Positions 25,381-33,651 of a DNA stretch of 64,000 bases are shown in pieces (position 1 is the first letter of the stretch; each line of letters begins with the position of its first letter). The stretch comes from a marine actinobacterium PHSC20C1 (GTDB lineage Bacteria; Actinomycetota; Actinomycetes; Actinomycetales; Microbacteriaceae). The position numbers and the translations under genes are program-made. The notes beneath the pieces were generated by a model that was given only the letters and a program-made list of their open reading frames with translations, did not search any database and had not been told where the DNA came from. The stretch spans positions 2,306,164 to 2,370,163 of the forward strand of contig CH672415.1 in the NCBI GenBank assembly GCA_000153145.1. Direction: 5' to 3'.

Positions 25381-26085
25381 TTAGGACTTGTCAGCGACGA
25401 TGCGCTCGGCAACCTCAACGGATGACGCGGGATTCTGCCCTGTGTACAGCTCACCGTCGACAACCACATAGGAAGCGAAGGGTTCAGCAGCCTTGGAGTA
25501 CTCCGCGCCAAGCTCCACGAGGCGGGTTTCCACGAGCCACTGTGCTTTGTCTGCGAGGCCAGCAAGCTCTTCTTCCGTATTGGCGAAGCCAGTCATTTTG
25601 CGACCCCTGAGCACCCAGTCGCCAGTCGCCTTGTCGTTGGCTGCGAGTAGTGCAGCAGGGGCGTGGCAAAGTACTCCGAGTGTCGTGTTCGACTTCACGG
25701 CTGCGACGATGAGTTGTCCGGAGTCATCGTCGACGGCGAGGTCTTCCATGGGACCGTGGCCGCCAGGGTAGAAAATTACGTCGAAGTCACCGGCATTGAC
25801 GGCATCCAATCGAAGGGGATTCTGGAGAATGTTCTGAAGGCCAGCAATGCGTGCCTTGAAGTCGGCGACGCGCTCGGCTGAACCGACGCTGCCCTCACTG
25901 AGGCTGACCGCGTCGAAGGTTGGGGCTTTGCCTGCGGGGCTCGCGACCTGAATCTTCCAGCCGGCTTCGGTGAAGATGCGGTACGGCTCGAGGAATTCTT
26001 CTGCCCAGACGCCGGTGGGGTGTTGTGTGCCGTCGGCGAGGGTCCAGTGTGATGCTGCGGACAGAACCATTAGTACGTTTGTCAT
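25381..26085 (-). CDS. DJ-1/PfpI family class I glutamine amidotransferase-like protein
   Basis: Hsp31-like member of the DJ-1/PfpI superfamily. The glycine-rich FYPGGHGPMEDLA (near residue 105) and the nucleophile elbow GVLCHAPAALL with Cys140 are present. Proteins of this kind act as glyoxalase III or chaperones for reactive carbonyl stress, but the activity of this one is inferred only. 234 residues. AAGGAG precedes the ATG. It heads a two-gene unit with the CurA-like reductase and faces the TetR gene across a 106-base operator region. Confidence 0.9.
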   Translation of the reverse strand: MTNVLMVLSAASHWTLADGTQHPTGVWAEEFLEPYRIFTEAGWKIQVASPAGKAPTFDAVSLSEGSVGSAERVADFKARIAGLQNILQNPLRLDAVNAGDFDVIFYPGGHGPMEDLAVDDDSGQLIVAAVKSNTTLGVLCHAPAALLAANDKATGDWVLRGRKMTGFANTEEELAGLADKAQWLVETRLVELGAEYSKAAEPFASYVVVDGELYTGQNPASSVEVAERIVADKS

Positions 26086-26118
26086 GCAAACTCCTTAAGA
26101 AACTGATTGGCTGCTTAC

Positions 26119-26135
26119 CAAACCAATTGGTTCGA
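26119..26135. promoter_or_regulatory. TetR operator candidate, site A
   Basis: CAAACCAATTGGTTCGA, with the perfect palindrome AACCAATTGGTT in the middle. It overlaps a candidate -35 (TTGGTT, 26127-26132) of the tetR promoter, whose -10 would be TAGGCT at 26151-26156 after 18 bases. Confidence 0.65.
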
Positions 26136-26160
26136 CACTATGGCGACGTGTAGGCTAAGT

Positions 26161-26177
26161 CAAACCAACCGGTTCGA
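26161..26177. promoter_or_regulatory. TetR operator candidate, site B
   Basis: CAAACCAACCGGTTCGA, 15 of 17 bases identical to site A. It lies exactly 42 bases (four helical turns) from site A and covers the expected transcription start of the tetR gene. Confidence 0.65.
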
Positions 26178-26191
26178 TTTGGAGGTGTTTG

Positions 26192-26797
26192 GTGGTTTCG
26201 ACAGAAATGCCGCGTGATCAGCTCCGTGGCCGCGAAACAAAACAGCGCGTTCTCGAGGCAGCCGCGGCCGAATTCGCTGAGTATGGCGTTGCGGGCGCCC
26301 GCATCAATCGGATCGCGGAGACTGCGAAAGCAAGCAAGGAACGCATCTACGCGTGGTTCGGTGACAAAGACACCCTCTTCGACCATGTGATGCAAACCGG
26401 CCTCGACAAGCTCGCTCACGCTGTGCCAATCGATGCAGACCTCGTTGAGTACACGGTGCGACTACACAACTACTTCGTGAACGATCAGAGCGCCCAGCGC
26501 GTCTCAATGTGGGCGTGGCTTCACGACGCAGAAACTCTCGGCTCATTCTCCGAAGGTCGAGTTGAGGGATACCGTCACAAACTCGAAGTCATTCGCGAAG
26601 CCCAAGAACGCGGCGTCGTCGACCCCTCGTGGAAACCAGAAGAACTACTCGCGCTACTGCTCGCCGTTGCCAGCAACTGGGAGCGTGCGCCCGCCGAATT
26701 GCGCTCCCTCGGATGCCGCGAATTCGCCGGCGACGACGTGGCCCGTTGTGCTTCAGTGCGGGAAGCTGCGCGCCGCCTCGTCGAACCGCGGGACTAG
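26192..26797 (+). CDS. TetR family transcriptional regulator
   Basis: The N-terminal HTH spans about residues 10-57: GRETKQRVLEAAAAEFAEYG, then INRIAETAKASKERIYAWFGDK as the recognition helix. The C-terminal ligand domain ends in the typical RRLVEPRD. GTG 26192 is chosen because GGAGG at 26181-26185 is at ideal distance; TTG 26189 is too close. It is divergent from the DJ-1/PfpI and reductase genes, and two near-identical 17-base operator candidates lie between them. It likely represses itself and both enzymes until a ligand, perhaps a reactive carbonyl or quinone, binds. Confidence 0.92.
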   Translation: MVSTEMPRDQLRGRETKQRVLEAAAAEFAEYGVAGARINRIAETAKASKERIYAWFGDKDTLFDHVMQTGLDKLAHAVPIDADLVEYTVRLHNYFVNDQSAQRVSMWAWLHDAETLGSFSEGRVEGYRHKLEVIREAQERGVVDPSWKPEELLALLLAVASNWERAPAELRSLGCREFAGDDVARCASVREAARRLVEPRD

Positions 26798-26838
26798 CGC
26801 GCGGCTGAATTGCGGGCGACTAGGCCGCGGCGGTACGA

Positions 26839-27855
26839 CTATTCTGGCGGCCGTGCCGTGCTTGAGCGCACGAGCAGGTCGTACCCGAGCGGAATATTGG
26901 CTGGCACCTCGGCATGCTTGCCCGGGCTGAGTTCATTCATCAAAATGTCGACAGCGTGCTCGCCCTGAGCGCGCGGGTATTGCGCGATCGTGGTGAGTCC
27001 GAAGAACTCCGAGAGTTCGTGGCCGTCAATTCCGATGATGGAGACATCGCGGGGCACGACTAATCCCAGATCGCGCGCGGCGAGGATGCAGCCGATCGCC
27101 ATCTCATCCGCGGCGGCAAAGATGGCAGTTGGCCGGTCGTGCGGGCTTCCGAGAAGTTGCTTTGCAGCGTGATACCCGCCCTCGATGGTGAAGTCGGCAC
27201 TCGTAAACAGCTCGGGCTGCGGCTCGATTCCGGCGTCGCGCAGTGCGAGCTCGTAACCGACGCGACGATTTGTGGGGATATGAAAGTCGAGATCGTAAGT
27301 TTCTGCACCCGCCATATGGGCAATGCGCTTGTGTCCCAGCGCCAGCAAATGTTCGGTCGCGAGTCGCGAAATTGCGATGTCATCCAGTGTGAGCGTGCGT
27401 ACACCCTCGATCGGACCACCGACACCTACGACAGGTTTGCCAAGCGCATGAAGACGCTCAACTTCGGCCTGTGAGAGCTCAAGCGAGATTGCGATGATGC
27501 CGTCAATGCGCTGCCGTTGCAAAAACACATCGAACACGCTGTCTCGCTCATCACCACCCCCGGAGAGGTTGTACAAGGTGACGTCGTAGCCGTGCCGCAT
27601 CAATGCCTGCTGAGCGCCCTCGACTGCAGCGGTGAAGAACCATCGTGCCAAATACGGGACGATGAGTCCTACGTTCTTGGTGCGACCTGAAGCGAGGCTC
27701 GATGCGCTCGCCGAGACAACGTATCCGAGCGCCGATGCGGCATCCGCAACCTTCTCGCGGGCCTTGGCCGAAACCGGACCATTGCCGCTCAACGCACGCG
27801 AGACCGTGGCCGTCGAGACTCCAGCGCGCTGGGCAACATCTTCAATGCTCACCAT
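26839..27855 (-). CDS. LacI family regulator of the maltose locus
   Basis: The LacI-type HTH occupies residues 1-50 (SIEDVAQRAGVSTATVSRALSGNG), followed by a periplasmic-binding-like effector domain. At 338 residues it is full length. GGAGGG precedes the ATG at good distance. The gene lies downstream of the alpha-glucosidase gene on the same strand, beside the maltodextrin transporter genes. Two AAGCGCTTGCA sites at the divergent promoters (29662 and 29760) are probable targets. The inducer is presumably a maltodextrin; this is inference. Confidence 0.92.
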   Translation of the reverse strand: MVSIEDVAQRAGVSTATVSRALSGNGPVSAKAREKVADAASALGYVVSASASSLASGRTKNVGLIVPYLARWFFTAAVEGAQQALMRHGYDVTLYNLSGGGDERDSVFDVFLQRQRIDGIIAISLELSQAEVERLHALGKPVVGVGGPIEGVRTLTLDDIAISRLATEHLLALGHKRIAHMAGAETYDLDFHIPTNRRVGYELALRDAGIEPQPELFTSADFTIEGGYHAAKQLLGSPHDRPTAIFAAADEMAIGCILAARDLGLVVPRDVSIIGIDGHELSEFFGLTTIAQYPRAQGEHAVDILMNELSPGKHAEVPANIPLGYDLLVRSSTARPPE

Positions 27856-27965
27856 CAGTTGCCCTCCATTGGATGCTGACGAGTGTGGATGCCGATGTGA
27901 AGCGAACGCGCCTGTGCGATTCTATCGACCGGTATCCATTCACGGGTATGTGGTCGAGCACAGGT

Positions 27966-29627
27966 CTAGGCGCGCAACCACACAGTCGTGTCTGCGGGCA
28001 GTTCACCATCGCCGAGCGGACCGCTTGAGAGTAGCGCCTCGCCGGCAGGGAGAGTCACGGCGGTGTCGCCTGTGTTGGCGTATACAAGCACGTCGCCATT
28101 GCGTAAACCGAGTACTGTTTCTGCGCCCGTCTCAAGCCATTCAAGCTCGCCCGTTCCCAGTTCATGGGCGCGGCGGAGCGCGAGAGCGTGTCGGTACAGC
28201 GAGAGCGTTGACGTGCTGTCATTGCCCTGCGCATCCCGGGCGAGCGGGGCCCAATCCGCTGGCTGTGGCAACCAAGAGGCATTTGAAGGGCCGAAGCCGT
28301 ACGCGGGGGAGTTGGCTTCCCAAGGGATAGGAACGCGACATCCGTCACGGCCATAACGCTCCCCATTCGTGCGGAACCAAGTGGGGTCTTGCCGGGCTTC
28401 ATCTGGCAGAGAGATTACTTCGGGCAAGCCGAGTTCTTCACCCTGGTAAATGTAGGCACTTCCGGGCAACGAAAGCATGAGTGCGGTTGCGGCGCGAGCG
28501 CGACGCAGGCCCAGCTCGGGGATGGGTAGCCCTGCGGACTTTGGCCCGATGCCGTGTCCCTGAGGGTTTTCTGCTGTGAGCGCGAGTCGCGACGCGTGTC
28601 GGACAACGTCGTGGTTTGAAAGTACCCACGTGCTCGGCGCTTCTACTGCCGAAAACGCACTGATCGACGCGTCGATCACGGCGCGGAGTTGCTGCGCAGC
28701 CCACGGAGTTTCGAGGTACGGAAAGTTAAAGGCCTGGTGCATCTCATCGGGGCGCACCCACTTGGCCATGTCGGTGAGCGGGTCGACCCAAGCTTCGGCC
28801 GCCAAGATTCGTTCGCCGTCGTAGCTGTTGAGAATCTCGCGCCACTCGCGGTAGATCTCGTGAACGCCATCCTGAGCCCAGAATGGTGCTCGGGATGCCG
28901 CGAGCTCAGCTGCCGCCCCGCCCATGCTGCCGCCCGCGACGGGAGCTGTCCAGTCGGGTAGGCCGTTGGCTTTGATCATGCCGTGGGCGACATCTACCCG
29001 GAATCCGTCAACGCCACGGTCGAGCCAGAAGCGAAGTATGTCTTCGAACTGGCGGCGAACCCATGGGTTGCTCCAGTCGAAATCGGGCTGGGTGGTATCG
29101 AAAAGGTGCAAGTACCACTGGCCGGGGGTTCCGTCGGCGTTGGTGACGCGCGTCCACGCACGGCCACCGAAGACGGACTCCCAGTTGTTGGGGGGCAGTT
29201 CGCCACTTTCGCCGCGACCGTCGCGGAACATGTAACGCGCACGCTCGTTGCTTCCTGGCGCTGCGGCGAGTGCTTCTTGGAACCAGCGGTGGTCGCTAGA
29301 AGAGTGGTTGGGTACGAGGTCGACGATCACGCGTAGGCCGAGTTCGTGGGCTCGCGCCGTCATCGAATCGAAGTCGTCAAGCGTGCCGAATAGCGGGTCG
29401 ACATCGCAATAATCGGCAACGTCGTAGCCGGCGTCCCTCTGGGGGGACGTGTAGAACGGCGAAAGCCAGATCGCGTCCACACCGAGTTCCGTGAGAGAAG
29501 TCAGGCGGTCGCGGATGCCTAGCAGATCACCCATTCCATCGCCGTTGGAGTCGGCGAAAGACCGCGGGTAGATCTGGTAAATCACTGCGGAGCGCCACCA
29601 TTCGGTGCGCGGAAGAACAGATGTCAT
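27966..29627 (-). CDS. Alpha-glucosidase, glycoside hydrolase family 13
   Basis: Cytoplasmic GH13 exo-enzyme releasing glucose from maltodextrins. The four conserved regions are present: DLVPNHSS, GFRVDVAHG with the nucleophile Asp, LAAEAWVD with the acid/base Glu, and VLSNHDVVRH. The N-terminal YQIYPRSFADSNGDGMGDL is typical of oligo-1,6-/alpha-glucosidases. The frame is open to an ATG at 29675, but 29627 is chosen: it begins the conserved part, and TAGTGT lies seven bases before it. The extra 16 codons would run through the LacI operator. No signal peptide is seen. Confidence 0.92.
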   Translation of the reverse strand: MTSVLPRTEWWRSAVIYQIYPRSFADSNGDGMGDLLGIRDRLTSLTELGVDAIWLSPFYTSPQRDAGYDVADYCDVDPLFGTLDDFDSMTARAHELGLRVIVDLVPNHSSSDHRWFQEALAAAPGSNERARYMFRDGRGESGELPPNNWESVFGGRAWTRVTNADGTPGQWYLHLFDTTQPDFDWSNPWVRRQFEDILRFWLDRGVDGFRVDVAHGMIKANGLPDWTAPVAGGSMGGAAAELAASRAPFWAQDGVHEIYREWREILNSYDGERILAAEAWVDPLTDMAKWVRPDEMHQAFNFPYLETPWAAQQLRAVIDASISAFSAVEAPSTWVLSNHDVVRHASRLALTAENPQGHGIGPKSAGLPIPELGLRRARAATALMLSLPGSAYIYQGEELGLPEVISLPDEARQDPTWFRTNGERYGRDGCRVPIPWEANSPAYGFGPSNASWLPQPADWAPLARDAQGNDSTSTLSLYRHALALRRAHELGTGELEWLETGAETVLGLRNGDVLVYANTGDTAVTLPAGEALLSSGPLGDGELPADTTVWLRA

Positions 29628-29634
29628 AGCCGAC

Positions 29635-29663
29635 ACACTATCGGCTTCCCCCTCAAAAGCTAA
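29635..29663 (-). promoter_or_regulatory. Promoter of the alpha-glucosidase gene
   Basis: On the minus strand TTAGCT (29658-29663), 17 bases, then TAGTGT (29635-29640), which ends seven bases before the ATG at 29627: leaderless geometry. The -35 overlaps the LacI operator candidate at 29662-29672. Confidence 0.5.
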
Positions 29664-29672
29664 GCGCTTGCA
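29662..29672. promoter_or_regulatory. LacI-type operator candidate 1
   Basis: AAGCGCTTGCA, containing the palindrome AAGCGCTT with central CG typical of LacI/GalR operators. It overlaps the -35 region of the alpha-glucosidase promoter. Confidence 0.65.
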
Positions 29673-29726
29673 CATGCTTCGTTCTCATTTCTCCTTGGAA
29701 ACATCTGTTAGTTATGCAATAGATGC

Positions 29727-29756
29727 TTGCTGAACCACTCCAGTAAGAGGTATACA
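29727..29756 (+). promoter_or_regulatory. Promoter of malE
   Basis: TTGCTG (29727-29732), 18 bases, TATACA (29751-29756). The start of transcription would fall around 29763, within operator candidate 2. Confidence 0.55.
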
Positions 29757-29759
29757 TGG

Positions 29760-29770
29760 AAGCGCTTGCA
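29760..29770. promoter_or_regulatory. LacI-type operator candidate 2
   Basis: AAGCGCTTGCA, identical over 11 bases to the site at 29662 and in the same orientation, 98 bases away. It covers the expected transcription start of malE, a position where bound repressor blocks initiation. Confidence 0.65.
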
Positions 29771-29805
29771 GTTTGCAATGCTTTCACTGACGAAAGGCAC
29801 CACCA

Positions 29806-31038
29806 ATGAGGGTGAACAAAAAAGGACTGTGGGCCGCAGGCGCACTCACAGTCACTGCATCGCTAGCGCTGACCGGATGCGCAGCAGGATCCGACACAGC
29901 AAACAACGGAGCTGGAAACGGTGGCTCGCTCACTGTGTGGGTCGACGCTGACCGTGCCAGCGTACTCAAGGACGCAGCAGCAGACTTCACCGCTGAAACC
30001 GGTGTCGAGGTGAAGCTGGTTCAAAAAGAATTCGGCGACATTCGCGACCAGTTCATCGCACAGGCGCCCACAGGCAAGGGACCGGACATTGTGATCGGTG
30101 CCCACGACTGGCTAGGAACCTTCGTGACCAACGGTGTCGTTGCTCCCGTCGAGCTCGGTGACAAGGCTGACGCCTTCCAAGACGTAGCAATCACAGCAAT
30201 GAGCTACGAAGGACAGGTCTACGGGGTTCCGTACTCGATCGAAAACATCGCCCTCGTGCGCAACACTGCACTCGCGCCAAGTACGCCGGCGACCTTCGAT
30301 GAGATGGTCACCATGGGCAAGGCTGCGGGAACCGAGTACCCGTTCCTTGTCGGACTCGACCCCGAAGCTGCTGACCCCTACCACCTGTACCCCTTCCAGA
30401 CCTCGTTCGGCGCCCCCGTCTTTGGCACTGCCGCTGACGGAAGCTACGACGCTGAAGCACTCGAAATCGGCAATGCCGGTGGCGAAGACTTCGCGGCTTG
30501 GCTAGCCAAGCAGGGTGCCGCAGGAGTTCTCAACACGAACATCACTGGCGACCTCGCCAAGGAGAAGTTCATCGCGGGCGAAGCACCCTTCTACCTGACC
30601 GGACCGTGGAACGTACCTGCAGCTGTTGAAGCAGGAATCGACGTCGCGATTGACCCGATCCCCTCCGCTGGTGGAGAAGACGCACAACCATTCGTCGGTG
30701 TGCAGGGCTTCTTCGTCAGTTCCAAGAGCGAGAACGCCCTTGCGGCGAACGAGTTCATCGTGAACTACATGGGTAGTGAAGACGTGCAGACCGCACTGTT
30801 CGAGGTTGGCGGACGCGCACCAGCGCTGACAGCTTCCTTCGAGGCTGCAAGTGCAGACCCGATCGTTGCCGGCTTCGGTGCCGTCGGCGAAAACGCCGTA
30901 CCCATGCCCTCGATTCCCGCAATGGGAGCCGTCTGGGAGTTCTGGGGCGTAACCGAGGCAGCCATCATCAACGGTGGTGACGCCACCACGCTCTGGCAGA
31001 AGATGTCAGGCGACATTCAGACCGCTATCGCTGGATAG
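29806..31038 (+). CDS. malE: Maltose/maltodextrin ABC transporter substrate-binding lipoprotein
   Basis: Extracellular solute-binding protein family 1. The signal peptide ends in a lipobox LALTGC (Cys near residue 25), so the protein is anchored on the outer face of the membrane. The mature part shows the MalE-like pattern GSLTVWVDADRASVLKD, a GPDIVIGAHDWLG segment and PYSIENIALVRN. 410 residues. GAAAGG precedes the ATG. First gene of the malEFG transport operon; the strong hairpin after it separates it from malF. Maltodextrin specificity is inferred from neighbours. Confidence 0.93.
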   Translation: MRVNKKGLWAAGALTVTASLALTGCAAGSDTANNGAGNGGSLTVWVDADRASVLKDAAADFTAETGVEVKLVQKEFGDIRDQFIAQAPTGKGPDIVIGAHDWLGTFVTNGVVAPVELGDKADAFQDVAITAMSYEGQVYGVPYSIENIALVRNTALAPSTPATFDEMVTMGKAAGTEYPFLVGLDPEAADPYHLYPFQTSFGAPVFGTAADGSYDAEALEIGNAGGEDFAAWLAKQGAAGVLNTNITGDLAKEKFIAGEAPFYLTGPWNVPAAVEAGIDVAIDPIPSAGGEDAQPFVGVQGFFVSSKSENALAANEFIVNYMGSEDVQTALFEVGGRAPALTASFEAASADPIVAGFGAVGENAVPMPSIPAMGAVWEFWGVTEAAIINGGDATTLWQKMSGDIQTAIAG

Positions 31039-31044
31039 CGCACG

Positions 31045-31074
31045 GTGGCCGCCCGTCTGCAAGCGGGCGGCCAC
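31045..31074 (+). terminator. Strong intercistronic hairpin between malE and malF
   Basis: GTGGCCGCCCG and CGGGCGGCCAC form a perfect 11-bp GC-rich stem with an eight-base loop, seven bases after the malE stop and followed by TTCCTT. It probably ends most transcripts or protects the malE 3' end, giving more binding protein than permease. Confidence 0.75.
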
Positions 31075-31127
31075 TTCCTTGCCCGCATACTTTTCGCCAC
31101 CCCGCGCGCCTTCAATGGAGAATCCCC

Positions 31128-32741
31128 GTGACGACAACCCCCGAGACTGATCCTGGCCCCATCCGGCAGTCTGCCCGCGCCAAGCGCGCGACCAGAATTG
31201 CGGATGCCGCAGCCGGCGGCTGGAAACTGGTCGCCGTAAAGATCCTGGCTTTGGGAGTCGTCGACGCGATCGCGATCTTCGCTCTGTTCGTGCTGGTGCG
31301 CGGCGAGGACTGGCTGATTGCCGGACTCGTCGTAGCCGTCACGCTACTGGTGAACTGGATCTACTTTTCACGCGGCAAGCTTCCGGCGAAATATCTCGCC
31401 CCCGGGCTGATCTTCTTGGCCATCTTCCAAATCTTTGTGCTGCTCTACTCGGGCTACATCGCATTCACGAACTACGGCACAGGACACAACTCCACCAAGG
31501 CAGATGCAGTCAATTCACTGCTGCTGTCTTCACAGAACCGGGTTGCGGACTCACCGAACTACCGACTCACCGTGCTCGAACAACTCGGGGAGCTTTCCTT
31601 TCTCGTCACAGAACCTGACGGCAGCGTGAGCATCGGTGGCGAAGAACGTCCGCTCAAGGATGTAAACAACGCGCAGCTTGAGGGTGGCGTCGCGGTCGGT
31701 CTCGATGGCTACACGACCCTTGGCTTTCAAGACATCCTGGGCCGCCAAAGTGCAATTGCCTCAATCAGCGTTCCTCTCACCGACGACCCCAACGATGGAA
31801 TGCTGCGCACCCCAGACGGGTCGAGCGCCTTCCTCTACACGTCGTCACTCGACTACAACGAAGATGCTGGCACGATGCGGGACAAGAACACGGGCATCAC
31901 GTACTCCGATATCGGCACTGGCGCCTTCACCTCCGACAACGGCCAAGAGTTGCTGCCGGGATGGAAAATTGAGGTCGGGCTCGACAACTTCGTTCGTGCG
32001 TTCACTGAGGAGTCCATCCGTGGCCCGCTGATTAGCGTGACCGTCTGGACTTTCGCATTCGCGTTCCTTTCGGTGTTCACGACCTTCGCGCTCGGGCTTT
32101 TCCTCGCGATCGTTTTCAACGACAAGCGGATGAAGAGCCGCAAGTATTACCGAATCATCATGATCTTGCCCTATGCCTTCCCCGGGTTCTTGTCTGCGCT
32201 CGTGTGGGCCGGAATGATGAACCAGGAGTTTGGTTTCATCAACACCGTGCTGTTGGGTGGGGCCGAAGTTCCCTGGCTTACGAACGAATGGCTAGCTAAG
32301 GGCTCGGTGCTGTTCGTGAACCTGTGGCTGGGCTTTCCCTACATGTTCTTAGTCACGACCGGTGCACTGCAGGCGATCCCTGAAGAGCTCACCGAAGCCG
32401 CGACCGTGGACGGCGCGAAACCCTGGGCGATCTTCCGTTTCGTGAAGCTGCCCCTGCTGTTGGTCTCCGTCGCTCCGCTGCTAATCTCGTCGTTCGCATT
32501 CAACTTCAACAACTTCAATCTGATCTACATGCTCACCAATGGTGGGCCGCGCGATGTCTCCGCAGGGGTGAATGTTGGCGCAACGGACATCCTGATTTCG
32601 ATGGTCTACAAGGTTGCCTTCGTGGGAGCCAACCGCGACTACGGGCTCGCGAGCGCCTTCGCGATCATCATCTTCATTCTGGTCGCGGGCATCGCGATCA
32701 TCAGTTTCCGTCGCACGAAGTCGCTTGAGGAGTTGAACTGA
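31128..32741 (+). CDS. malF: Maltodextrin ABC transporter permease MalF
   Basis: Membrane subunit of the carbohydrate uptake transporter. About eight hydrophobic segments; a large extracytoplasmic domain of about 170 residues (near 115-285) sits after the third, as in enterobacterial MalF. The EAA loop that docks on the ATPase is visible as EELTEAATVDGAKPWAIFRF near residue 425. 537 residues. GTG start. Stop and the malG start are one base apart. No ATPase gene follows. Confidence 0.93.
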   Translation: MTTTPETDPGPIRQSARAKRATRIADAAAGGWKLVAVKILALGVVDAIAIFALFVLVRGEDWLIAGLVVAVTLLVNWIYFSRGKLPAKYLAPGLIFLAIFQIFVLLYSGYIAFTNYGTGHNSTKADAVNSLLLSSQNRVADSPNYRLTVLEQLGELSFLVTEPDGSVSIGGEERPLKDVNNAQLEGGVAVGLDGYTTLGFQDILGRQSAIASISVPLTDDPNDGMLRTPDGSSAFLYTSSLDYNEDAGTMRDKNTGITYSDIGTGAFTSDNGQELLPGWKIEVGLDNFVRAFTEESIRGPLISVTVWTFAFAFLSVFTTFALGLFLAIVFNDKRMKSRKYYRIIMILPYAFPGFLSALVWAGMMNQEFGFINTVLLGGAEVPWLTNEWLAKGSVLFVNLWLGFPYMFLVTTGALQAIPEELTEAATVDGAKPWAIFRFVKLPLLLVSVAPLLISSFAFNFNNFNLIYMLTNGGPRDVSAGVNVGATDILISMVYKVAFVGANRDYGLASAFAIIIFILVAGIAIISFRRTKSLEELN

Positions 32742-32742
32742 G

Positions 32743-33651
32743 ATGACCACAACAACTCAGAAGCACGATCCAGTTGTCGTCGTCGGTCACCCGCGGCGCT
32801 CCTTCAAACGGTGGGCTCGAGAAACAGGTTGGCGCCACATCATCGGGGTCATCATGTCGATCTTTGCGGCGTTCCCGTTGCTGTATGTCTTTAGCGCGTC
32901 GCTCAACCCTGGCGGCACATTAGTCACGGCCAATTCGCTCTTTTCGAGCTTCAACTTTGGCAGCTACGTTGACCTCTTCAACCGGCCGCAGCAGCCATAC
33001 GCGGCCTGGTTCGGCAACACTCTTTTGATCGGCGGGATCTCGTCGCTCGGGACCGTCTTCTTGGGGGCCCTCGCGGCATATGCGTTCTCGCGCATGCGCT
33101 TTATTGGCCGACGCGTAGGTTTGCTTACGCTGCTCCTCGTGCAGATGTTTCCGCAGCTGCTCGCAGTCGTCGCGATCTTCCTGCTGCTTTCCGGCATCTC
33201 CGAAATCTTCCCTGCGATCGGACTCAACAGCCAGATCGGCCTCATCATGGTCTACCTCGGTGGCGCGCTCGGAGTGAATACCTACCTGATGTACGGGTTC
33301 TTCAACACGGTGCCATCCTCCATTGATGAAGCGGCAAAGATCGATGGCGCGGGTCATGCGCGCATCTTCTTCACGATCATCCTGCGCCTCGTCGCGCCGA
33401 TCTTGGCGGTCGTCGGTCTGCTGTCGTTTGTGGGCACCACAAGTGAGTTCGTGATCGCCAGCATCGTACTGATCGATCCAGACAAGCAGACCCTTGCGGT
33501 TGGCCTCTACCAGTTCGTGTCTCAAGAGTTCTCGCGCAACTGGAGCATCTTTGCTGCCGGTGCCGTGCTCGCTGCGATCCCGGTGATGACACTGTTCTTG
33601 TTCCTGCAGAAATACATTGTCGGCGGCCTGACCGCAGGAAGCGTGAAGTAA
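32743..33651 (+). CDS. malG: Maltodextrin ABC transporter permease MalG
   Basis: Second membrane subunit of the maltodextrin transporter with six hydrophobic segments and the EAA motif SIDEAAKIDGAGHARIFF near residue 188. The C-terminus QKYIVGGLTAGSVK is strongly characteristic of MalG-type permeases. 302 residues. It begins right after malF and its stop overlaps the start of the glycosidase gene (TAATG), so all are co-translated. Confidence 0.94.
   Translation: MTTTTQKHDPVVVVGHPRRSFKRWARETGWRHIIGVIMSIFAAFPLLYVFSASLNPGGTLVTANSLFSSFNFGSYVDLFNRPQQPYAAWFGNTLLIGGISSLGTVFLGALAAYAFSRMRFIGRRVGLLTLLLVQMFPQLLAVVAIFLLLSGISEIFPAIGLNSQIGLIMVYLGGALGVNTYLMYGFFNTVPSSIDEAAKIDGAGHARIFFTIILRLVAPILAVVGLLSFVGTTSEFVIASIVLIDPDKQTLAVGLYQFVSQEFSRNWSIFAAGAVLAAIPVMTLFLFLQKYIVGGLTAGSVK

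Noticed and set aside
29628-29675. N-terminal extension of the alpha-glucosidase to ATG 29675
   Set aside because: The extra codons would run through the -10 hexamer and the LacI operator, and the family begins at the second methionine.
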